Shown: positions 1 through 5,568 of the stretch, piece after piece
How the letters are laid out: each line of letters starts with the position of its first letter
Numbering within the stretch: position 1 is the first letter of the stretch
Source of the DNA: Rickettsiales bacterium
GTDB taxonomy: Bacteria; Pseudomonadota; Alphaproteobacteria; Rickettsiales; UBA1997
Direction: 5' to 3'
Assembly (NCBI GenBank): GCA_023262945.1
Contig: JALQXY010000096.1
Coordinates: 1 to 8,250 of the forward strand
DNA length: 8,250 nucleotides
Program-made: the position numbers and the translations under genes
Notes under the pieces: generated by a model
What the model was told of the DNA's origin: nothing
The model's input: only the letters and a program-made list of their open reading frames with translations
The model's database searches: none

Positions 1-36
1 CTTTATCTTTTTGGCTAAAAATTGCAAAAAGCCTTA
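1..36. repeat. 36-bp direct repeat, left copy
   Basis: Bases 1-36 are identical, base for base, to 8167-8202 in the same orientation; the match ends at base 37 (A here, T in the other copy). The left limit cannot be set because the window starts here. The repeat contains a 7-bp inverted repeat, CTTTTTG at 7-13 and CAAAAAG at 25-31, around an 11-nt loop, and a second possible 4-bp stem GGCT/AGCC. It is non-coding as far as I can see. It may be a dispersed palindromic intergenic repeat or a shared terminator-like element. The two copies bracket all five genes of the window. Confidence 0.85.
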
Positions 37-66
37 AGCCCTATACCTATAGGACTTGCATTTTTT
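36..66 (+). terminator. Rho-independent terminator for a gene to the left
   Basis: An imperfect hairpin spans 36-57: AAG (36-38) pairs with CTT (55-57), there is a C/A mismatch at 39/54, then CCTATA (40-45) pairs with TATAGG (48-53). Three bases later a run of six T follows at 61-66. Read on the plus strand this is a standard intrinsic terminator shape, implying a plus-strand gene ending outside the window. The same hairpin read on the minus strand is followed by AAGGC and five T inside the 36-bp repeat, so it could also stop leftward transcription from folC. Confidence 0.5.
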
Positions 67-130
67 ACAATTTTTATCTTAAAAAATATTTTGTCATATT
101 GTTTATTTTTAGATGGAAATTGGTATTATT

Positions 131-147
131 AAAAACTTCGTAAAGCT
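131..147 (-). terminator. Weak terminator after folC
   Basis: On the minus strand, 28 bases past the folC stop, AGCTT and AAGTT (147-143 and 138-134) pair as a 5-bp stem including one G-U pair, closed by a UACG tetraloop of the stable UNCG type. The 3' arm runs directly into a U tract (135-131). The stem is short, so it may be only partly effective; the hairpin at 36-57 could act as backup. Confidence 0.35.
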
Positions 148-174
148 AAAATTGTTTAATTTTGTAAATATCTT

Positions 175-1467
175 TTATTGATTAAGTTTTTTTAAATCTC
201 GTGCTAGATAAAAAGAGCCACATATTACTACTCTTACCTTTTTTTGTTTTTTTCCAATAAACTCAAGAGCTTGCAGTAAGTTTTCCTGATTTGTGATGTT
301 AATATTATTATTTTTAGCAATTTTTACTATTTTTTCTGGATCCTCTGGGTTTGGCTCGCCATTTACTCTAACGGCAATAATTTGAGCGATATCTTTAAAT
401 TTTTCTAAAAATTGAATACGACATTTATTACGACTAAAGCCAACAATAATATAATTTTCATAACTATTATCTTGTTGTTCTAACCATTTTTGTAGTGCAA
501 ATGCTCCAGATTCGTTATGCGCTCCATCAATCCATAATTCACTTTCTTTGTTATGTAATAAATTATTAACATTATTATTAATTTTTTGTAATCTTGAATG
601 TATTTCACATGAAGTGATGGCTTTTTCAATTGCTGATTGATTAATTTTAATTTCTTTTGATATGTACAAAATGGATGCTAAGGCAGTAGCAAAATTTATA
701 TATTGATGATCGCCAGCAAGATTTGGTTGTGGCAAATTTGTTAATTTATGTTTTCCAAATTCTAAATCAAAACTATTATCAATATTTTTTTGTATAAAAA
801 AATCTTCATCATAATAAAAGTGATCTATTTTTTGATCATTAGCTAAAATCTTGATTATTTCTTTAGCTTGATTGCTTTGAGATGAGCAAAAAAGTGGTGT
901 TTTGGGCCTTATAATCATTGCCTTTTCAACAGCAATTCTTCTTATGTCATGCCCTAAATATTCTTCATGATCATATGAAATTGGGGTAATTATTGTTGCT
1001 AATTTATTATCTATTATATTGGTTGCATCAATTCTTCCTCCCATTCCGCATTCTAAAATTAATATATCTGCTTTTATTTTTGAAAAAGCTAAAAACGCTG
1101 CAATTGTTGTACTTTCCATAAAGGTTAGAATTGCATCTTTAGAGGCCAATCTAACCTCTTCTAATATTTCATATAAAAAATTATTACTTATCATTTCACC
1201 ATCTAGAATTATTCTTTCATTATAATGATGCAAATGTGGAGATCTATAAATGTGAGTTCTATTATTATTGCATTTAAAGATTTGTCCTAGAAATGTAGCT
1301 GTTGAGCCTTTACCATTGGTTCCTGCAATATGAATTGTTGGTGGTAATTTTAAATGAGGATTATCAAGTCGCTTAAGAACTATTGACATTCTTTCAAATA
1401 CAGTTTCATAATCTATTGAGCGATTTCCTAAACTGCTTGGAATTGGCCAATGCGGAAGATATACCAT
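175..1467 (-). CDS. folC: FolC bifunctional folylpolyglutamate / dihydrofolate synthase
   Basis: A cytoplasmic ATP-dependent ligase of the Mur-ligase superfamily. In this family the enzyme joins L-glutamate to dihydropteroate (making dihydrofolate) and adds further glutamates to reduced folates. The protein is 430 aa, normal for full-length FolC. Visible motifs are the P-loop GTNGKGS (49-55), SPHL (76-79), ECGMGGRIDATN (139-150), the DHEEYLG block (166-172), AVEKAMIIRP (179-188) whose Lys182 matches the lysine usually carbamylated, and the C-terminal-domain DGAHN (314-318). The usual PGRL(E/Q) motif reads HSRLQ (290-294), so its glycine is replaced. The N-terminal LPHWPIP block is typical of alphaproteobacterial FolC and supports this start. 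The start codon lies one base from the divergent porin start, with no Shine-Dalgarno visible. In many alphaproteobacteria folC follows accD; here it does not. Whether both activities are retained cannot be told from sequence. Confidence 0.95.
   Translation of the reverse strand: MVYLPHWPIPSSLGNRSIDYETVFERMSIVLKRLDNPHLKLPPTIHIAGTNGKGSTATFLGQIFKCNNNRTHIYRSPHLHHYNERIILDGEMISNNFLYEILEEVRLASKDAILTFMESTTIAAFLAFSKIKADILILECGMGGRIDATNIIDNKLATIITPISYDHEEYLGHDIRRIAVEKAMIIRPKTPLFCSSQSNQAKEIIKILANDQKIDHFYYDEDFFIQKNIDNSFDLEFGKHKLTNLPQPNLAGDHQYINFATALASILYISKEIKINQSAIEKAITSCEIHSRLQKINNNVNNLLHNKESELWIDGAHNESGAFALQKWLEQQDNSYENYIIVGFSRNKCRIQFLEKFKDIAQIIAVRVNGEPNPEDPEKIVKIAKNNNINITNQENLLQALEFIGKKQKKVRVVICGSFYLARDLKKLNQ
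1383..1412 (+). promoter_or_regulatory. Predicted sigma-70-type promoter of the porin-virB11 unit
   Basis: A perfect -35 hexamer TTGACA (1383-1388) is followed after 18 bp by CATAAT (1407-1412), a five-of-six match to the -10 consensus. Transcription would start near 1419, giving a leader of about 50 nt before the porin ATG at 1469. The whole element lies inside the folC coding sequence on the opposite strand, over codons for Glu-Arg-Met-Ser-Ile-Val. The match is seen directly; promoter activity is inferred. Confidence 0.5.
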
Positions 1468-1468
1468 T

Positions 1469-2926
1469 ATGTTTAAAATTTATAAAATAATATCGTTATT
1501 TATAGCAATATTGCTATTTTTAAGTAAAAATATTTTTGCTAAAGAGTTTGTTTTGCATAGTCAAGATAGTGTTAATTATAAATTTATAACTACTGGCAAT
1601 GCTTCTTTAACTGGCGCTGCATTTTCTCAAGAAGAATCTTATAGAAAATCATTTCTACCAGATCAATTAAGTAAAAATTATTATAAAGTTGGCTATCATT
1701 TAGTAGCAAATAGCGAAATTAATTTGGGCTTAGAGCGCAAATCTAATGATAACATTCTTGATATTTTGGCTAACTTTAAATTTAACATAGATAGCACTAA
1801 GCGTAAAAGAAACCCATATCTTGATAAAATAGCCATCGGACAAGATAATAAGTTTGGTCGCTTTGAAATTGGTAATATTGAAGCGGTTAATCAAAAAATG
1901 AAATATGATCCCGCTAAATTTGCAAGAGGTGCTGGAGGTATTAGAGGTAAATATTTAGAGTATGTTAATTTGCCAATTATTGCTAATTACAATCAATCTA
2001 TAAATGGAGTATGTCAAAATAATATCTCGGATAGTGATTGTAAAAATATCAAAGTACCTGGATTTATTTTGTTAGCACAATCTCCAATTGGTCATGGTGG
2101 ATATTCTCAGAGTTATAATTCAAAATTCTTAAATAATAATTCCATTATTCATCATGATTCTTATAGCAAAGAATTGTTGCGATCAACTAAAGATGATAGT
2201 TTTGATGGCAAAGAAGATGCTACTAAAATTTCTTATTTTTCACCTGATTTTAATGGTTTAAAATTTGGTTTTAGTTATACTCCGAATTCTAATGATAATG
2301 GTCTAACAAAAAATATTACGGACTGGTATAATGAAATAGAAATAAAAAATATATTTTCTGCGGGTATTAATTATTTATATTATTTACCAAATGGTGCTTC
2401 AATTGCAATTTCGTCAACTTTTGAAAAAGGTACTAATGTGCAGCATAATATAGAAGATCTTTTAGCTTATGATTTTGCAATTAACATGAATTATTTTGGT
2501 TTTGATTTGGGTTTTTCATATGGTATATGGCAAAAATACTCTAAACCAAAAAATGGAATTTATTCTTGCCCTTATAATTCTTCGCAGCAATTTTCTAATC
2601 AAGATTGTAGTAATAATAATTTAAAGTACAAAAAGCCTTATTATATAGCGGCTGGTTTAGCTTATGAATTTGGTCCATTTGCTACAAGTATTACTTCATT
2701 TAATAGTAATTTTCATAATAATAAATTTAATGTTTTGTCATTAGGTGTTGATTATAAATTACAAAAATATTTAATTCCTTATTTTGAAATTACTAATTTT
2801 AGTTTTGAATCTGATCAACCAATAGCTTCTGATATTGTTGATCAATTATCAATATCACCCAATGATAGACAAGTTAGAGATAATAATGGTATGATATTTC
2901 TAACGGGTATTTCATATATTTTTTAA
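1469..2926 (+). CDS. Porin-like outer-membrane beta-barrel protein
   Basis: The protein is 485 aa. A clear Sec signal peptide covers residues 1-24: Lys3 and Lys6, a hydrophobic core at 8-18, and an Ile-Phe-Ala cleavage site before Lys25. The rest is built of alternating aromatic/hydrophobic stretches, for example YKVGYHLVANSEINLGLE (72-89), FGFDLGFSYGIW (343-354) and YYIAAGLAYEFGPF (391-404). It ends in Tyr-Ile-Phe, a C-terminal aromatic signature of BAM-assembled barrels. The segment around 126-170 (FGRFEIGNIEAVNQKM onward) resembles the channel region of alphaproteobacterial Gram-negative porins. Two cysteine pairs (182/191 and 367/380) lie in Asn/Ser-rich stretches that look like extracellular loops. 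The start is fixed by the signal peptide, as the next Met is residue 144. A GGAAG at 1454-1458 is a plausible ribosome site 10 nt upstream. Exact substrate is unknown. Confidence 0.75.
   Translation: MFKIYKIISLFIAILLFLSKNIFAKEFVLHSQDSVNYKFITTGNASLTGAAFSQEESYRKSFLPDQLSKNYYKVGYHLVANSEINLGLERKSNDNILDILANFKFNIDSTKRKRNPYLDKIAIGQDNKFGRFEIGNIEAVNQKMKYDPAKFARGAGGIRGKYLEYVNLPIIANYNQSINGVCQNNISDSDCKNIKVPGFILLAQSPIGHGGYSQSYNSKFLNNNSIIHHDSYSKELLRSTKDDSFDGKEDATKISYFSPDFNGLKFGFSYTPNSNDNGLTKNITDWYNEIEIKNIFSAGINYLYYLPNGASIAISSTFEKGTNVQHNIEDLLAYDFAINMNYFGFDLGFSYGIWQKYSKPKNGIYSCPYNSSQQFSNQDCSNNNLKYKKPYYIAAGLAYEFGPFATSITSFNSNFHNNKFNVLSLGVDYKLQKYLIPYFEITNFSFESDQPIASDIVDQLSISPNDRQVRDNNGMIFLTGISYIF
1499..1528 (-). 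promoter_or_regulatory. Predicted promoter of folC inside the porin gene
   Basis: On the minus strand, TTTACT (1528-1523) and TATAAA (1504-1499) are separated by 18 bp. The -10 is preceded by TGC (1507-1505), giving an extended -10 that can compensate for a poor -35. The -10 ends 31 nt before the folC ATG, so the leader would be about 25 nt. A second TATAAA 13 nt before the ATG could alternatively give a leaderless start. This element lies in the codons for the porin signal peptide. A+T-rich DNA throws up such matches often, so confidence is modest. Confidence 0.4.
1502..1517. promoter_or_regulatory. 16-bp perfect palindrome, possible operator
   Basis: ATAGCAATATTGCTAT at 1502-1517 is a perfect inverted repeat with no spacer. 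It overlaps the extended -10 and the spacer of the predicted folC promoter, and lies about 85-100 bp downstream of the predicted porin start site. A dimeric repressor here would block folC. In DNA this rich in A+T roughly one such palindrome per window is expected by chance, so the position rather than the symmetry is the argument. It also codes for part of the hydrophobic core of the porin signal peptide. Confidence 0.25.
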
Positions 2927-2935
2927 TTTTTCATC

Positions 2936-3943
2936 ATGAGTATAGCTGCCTTACAATCATATTTATTACCTTTAGAAAAAATACTTGAACGCGACGGTGT
3001 GAATGAAGTTTCAATTAATACGCCTTTTGAGGTATGGGTTGAGTGTAAAGGTGATATGTACAAAGAAGAATTGCCTACATTTGATTTTGATCACCTTAAA
3101 TCATTAGCTAGATTAGTTGCTCAAGCTACCGATCAAAGAGTTAGCGAAGAAGAGCCTCTTCTTTCAGCAACTCTACCTAATGGATATAGGATTCAGATTG
3201 TTTTTCCTCCAGCTTGTGAACCTGGCTGCGTTATTATTTCTATTCGTAAACCTTCATCATTAAAATGGGGCTTAAATGATTATGAAAAAATGGGTATGTT
3301 TGATAATGTTGCGGTTGAAGATGTTGTTGACAAAACTGATGCTGTTCTTGCTAAATTATTAAAATTAGGTCGCATAAAAGATTTTTTAATGCGATCAGTT
3401 TTATATAAGAAAAATATTATTATTTCTGGAGGCACATCAACTGGTAAAACCACTTTTACCAATGCTATGATTCGCTCTATTCCTTCCGAAGAAAGGCTTA
3501 TATCAGTAGAAGATGCTCGTGAAATTGATTTAACATTCAATCCTAATAGAGTTCATTTAATAGCTTCAAAAGGAGGTCAGGGAAGGGCACATGTAACGAC
3601 GCAAGATTTAATCGAGGCTTGTTTGCGTTTACGTCCCGAAAGAATTATCGTTGGTGAATTGCGAGGGTCTGAAGCTTTTAGTTTTTTAAGGGCGATAAAT
3701 ACTGGTCATCCTGGCTCAATTTCTACTTTGCATGCTGATACCCCAATTATGGCTATTGAACAATTGAAAATGATGGTTATGCAAGCTGGATTAGGAATGA
3801 ATCCATCAGAAATATTATCTTATATTCGCAATGTGATTGATATAATTGTTCAACTCAAAAGAGGTAGTAAAGGTCGCAGATATATTTCTGAAATTTATTT
3901 TAAACCAATTCATTACAAAAAAACACAGCAAGATTTGATTTAA
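2936..3943 (+). CDS. virB11: VirB11 type IV secretion ATPase
   Basis: A cytoplasmic hexameric traffic ATPase at the inner-membrane base of a P-type (VirB/D4) type IV secretion system; in characterised systems it partners VirB4 and VirD4 in pilus assembly and substrate transfer. The protein is 335 aa, a usual length. It has an N-terminal domain (about 1-150, with VNEVSINTPFEVWVE at 22-36), Walker A GGTSTGKT (165-172, Lys171), the Asp box ISVEDAREIDL (189-199), Walker B RIIVGELRG (236-244) and the His box GHPGSISTLHAD (257-268). All key residues are intact, so it should be active. The sequence closely resembles what I recall of Rickettsia VirB11. It starts 9 bp after the porin stop and no Shine-Dalgarno is visible, suggesting cotranscription and translational reinitiation. 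No other vir gene is nearby, unlike the usual virB8-B9-B10-B11-D4 order. Confidence 0.95.
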   Translation: MSIAALQSYLLPLEKILERDGVNEVSINTPFEVWVECKGDMYKEELPTFDFDHLKSLARLVAQATDQRVSEEEPLLSATLPNGYRIQIVFPPACEPGCVIISIRKPSSLKWGLNDYEKMGMFDNVAVEDVVDKTDAVLAKLLKLGRIKDFLMRSVLYKKNIIISGGTSTGKTTFTNAMIRSIPSEERLISVEDAREIDLTFNPNRVHLIASKGGQGRAHVTTQDLIEACLRLRPERIIVGELRGSEAFSFLRAINTGHPGSISTLHADTPIMAIEQLKMMVMQAGLGMNPSEILSYIRNVIDIIVQLKRGSKGRRYISEIYFKPIHYKKTQQDLI

Positions 3944-4024
3944 AAATAATTTTAAACAAAAAGAAAAATATAATTTAGAATATGATCTCTAAAAACAAAG
4001 ATGTGTTGATTTTCAATTTAATCT
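3944..4024. other. Convergent intergenic spacer, no clear terminator
   Basis: These 81 bp separate the 3' ends of virB11 and the ankyrin gene. An all-A/T inverted repeat (TTTAAAA at 3939-3945, TTTTAAA at 3950-3956, 4-nt loop) overlaps the virB11 stop but is not followed by a T run. A small TTGA/TCAA stem sits at 4006-4016. Neither makes a convincing intrinsic terminator, so the converging transcripts may overlap here. Confidence 0.4.
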
Positions 4025-5563
4025 TTATCGTTCTAAATAATCTTTAGTATCGATTTTTGATTCAATGGTTTTTGGTGATGATGTCGGTCTATCGTAAGAA
4101 TCATGAGAAAAAGAGGTTCTTTCTAATTTATCAGTTCTGTAGTTTATTAATTTATATTTCATAAGAATTGATATCGTTTCTTTTTTACCATCTTTTATAG
4201 CAAGATCAAGCACAGTGTTACCCTGATAACCGTGTTCATAAATATTTAAATCTTTAATATTTTTCGTAATAACTTTTAAAAAAGCTAAATTATCAAAATA
4301 AATGGAATAATGCAGCGGATTATCACCAAATGCATTTTTTTTAATAGCAACACCATTTATATCAATTAAATCTTGAACTAATTCTGCTTCCATATCGTAT
4401 TGCGCTGCAAAATGTAATGCGGTATTTTTATAATCATCTAATGCGTTAATATCTAAATTAGTATTTTGTAAAATTAATTTAGCTATATCAAAAAACTTTT
4501 TTTCTATTGCGATATGTAAAATATTTTTATTTAAATCATATAATGTATTTATATCTGTTCTTTGATCTGATATTAAAATATTTACCATTTCTTTATTATT
4601 ATTTTGAACGGCAAATAATAATGGAGTATAATTGTTATTATTTCTTTTATTTAGATCTATGTTATCATTTTTAATAAGTAGTTTTACCGCTTCTATATTG
4701 TTATAAAAAACAGCATGATGTAGGGCTGTATTACCAAATAAATTTACTTCTTCTATATTTATACCTTTGAAACTAAGTAACAAACCCATTATATCTTCCT
4801 TATCATCTATTAATTTTGCTGCATAATGAAGTGCTGTTTCATCGAATTTATTTTTTAAATTTACTTCAATATTTACCTCTTCTTCTTTTTCTTTAAGAAT
4901 CTCAATAAAAGCTTTATTATAATGATTAACTGCGATAATTAATGCTGTATCTCCATTATTGTTAAGTGGTGTGGTTGTAAGTAAATCATTATACAAATCT
5001 AAATTCGATTCTGATTCTGAATACGCCTTTTTAATTAGATTAATTTTTTTTTCTAAAATTTCTTTATCAGTTATATGAAGTATAAGTTTATATAAATCAT
5101 CAGATGATAAAATATAAAAAATATTTTCACAGCAACTCGATAGCAATATGTCAATGTCTAATCTTTTATCGGATTTTAAAATATCTACTATTTGATGATT
5201 ATTATTTTGGATAGCGAGTAATAATGGAGTGTAATTACTGTTATTTTCTTTATTTAGATCTACGTCGTAATCATTTTCAATAAGAAGCTTTACCGCTTCT
5301 ATATTATTGCAAAGAATAGCATAATGCAAGACTGTATCTCCTTTATTGTTAAGTGTTGCAGTAAATATCTTATTATACAAATTTAACCCATACTCTGAAT
5401 CTAGATCTTTAATTTCATTAAATCCTCTTTCTAGAGAATTTTTATCTATTATATTAGATATTAACCATATTAATTTACTTTTATAATGATTTAACAAGAA
5501 CTCTTTTTCTTTTTCTATTTCTCGATCCAGTAATTTAATTGCATATAGATTTTTATATGGCAT
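4025..5563 (-). CDS. Ankyrin-repeat protein, candidate secreted effector
   Basis: The protein is 512 aa with no signal peptide or membrane segment. Residues 10-60 are a charged helical region. About ten ankyrin repeats follow, with the usual GxTxLHxA start and LL(I) helix: near 74-106, 108-139, 202-234, 238-272, 275-306, 308-341, 343-375, 377-410, 411-443 and 445-475. The stretch 140-200 is degenerate. The tail (about 476-512) is hydrophilic, Ser/Thr/Lys/Asp-rich and probably disordered. Ankyrin repeats bind proteins; no enzymatic domain is visible. Many Rickettsiales ankyrin proteins are secreted into host cells, and the nearness of virB11 and the free C-terminal tail make that plausible here, but this is inference. 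The start is 5 bp after the autotransporter stop with only a weak upstream A-rich/GA stretch, so it is probably translated from the same mRNA. Two repeat blocks are internally duplicated. Confidence 0.85.
   Translation of the reverse strand: MPYKNLYAIKLLDREIEKEKEFLLNHYKSKLIWLISNIIDKNSLERGFNEIKDLDSEYGLNLYNKIFTATLNNKGDTVLHYAILCNNIEAVKLLIENDYDVDLNKENNSNYTPLLLAIQNNNHQIVDILKSDKRLDIDILLSSCCENIFYILSSDDLYKLILHITDKEILEKKINLIKKAYSESESNLDLYNDLLTTTPLNNNGDTALIIAVNHYNKAFIEILKEKEEEVNIEVNLKNKFDETALHYAAKLIDDKEDIMGLLLSFKGINIEEVNLFGNTALHHAVFYNNIEAVKLLIKNDNIDLNKRNNNNYTPLLFAVQNNNKEMVNILISDQRTDINTLYDLNKNILHIAIEKKFFDIAKLILQNTNLDINALDDYKNTALHFAAQYDMEAELVQDLIDINGVAIKKNAFGDNPLHYSIYFDNLAFLKVITKNIKDLNIYEHGYQGNTVLDLAIKDGKKETISILMKYKLINYRTDKLERTSFSHDSYDRPTSSPKTIESKIDTKDYLER
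4585..4735 (-). repeat. Duplicated two-ankyrin block, copy B'
   Basis: This stretch encodes about residues 277-326 of the ankyrin protein and is clearly homologous at the DNA level to 5185-5338. Shared protein words are YNNIEAVKLLIKND, IDLNKRNNNNYTPLLFAVQNN here against CNNIEAVKLLIEND and VDLNKENNSNYTPLLLAIQNN there. Long runs of near-identical bases (for example TTTACCGCTTCTATATT) show a segmental duplication rather than convergence of ankyrin consensus positions. Confidence 0.75.
4945..5020 (-). repeat. Duplicated linker-plus-ankyrin start, copy A'
   Basis: Bases 4945-4968 match 5332-5355 with one difference in 24, and similarity continues to about 5020 and 5401. It encodes SESNLDLYNDLLTTTPLNNN and GDTAL (about 182-207), the counterpart of SEYGLNLYNKIFTATLNNKG and DTVL (about 57-79). 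This is a separate duplication from block B, since the distance between copies differs (about 126 against about 199 residues). Confidence 0.65.
5185..5338 (-). repeat. Duplicated two-ankyrin block, copy B
   Basis: Partner of 4585-4735; it encodes about residues 76-126 of the ankyrin protein. The copies are offset by about 600 bp, and their differences are scattered with small in-frame length changes, so the duplication is not recent. Confidence 0.75.
5332..5401 (-). repeat. Duplicated linker-plus-ankyrin start, copy A
   Basis: Partner of 4945-5020. In this copy the linker leads straight into block B, whereas the A' copy is followed by two other ankyrin units before B'. This suggests one A+B ancestor later split by repeat insertion or by recombination. 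Confidence 0.65.
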
Positions 5564-5568
5564 AAATA

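Noticed and set aside
1..36. CRISPR repeat (36 bp is a common repeat length)
   Set aside because: There are only two copies, 8.1 kb apart, with no spacer-repeat array beside either and no cas gene in the window.
3..143. Open frame of about 46 codons entering from the left, starting inside the 36-bp repeat
   Set aside because: There is no start codon in the window, the composition is just that of A+T-rich DNA, and it crosses a terminator-like hairpin. The same frame in the right repeat copy stops after about 15 codons. It could be the 3' end of a left-hand gene, but nothing supports it.
1019..1225. 68-codon plus-strand open frame
   Set aside because: It lies wholly inside the conserved core of folC on the opposite strand and encodes no recognisable domain.
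2629..2640. 12-bp match to the end of the 36-bp repeat inside the porin gene (also about 11 bp near 6785)
   Set aside because: These are short A-rich matches within good coding sequence, expected by chance at this base composition.
3280..3540. 86-codon minus-strand open frame
   Set aside because: It is antisense to virB11, including the Walker A and Asp-box regions whose protein conservation explains the sequence.
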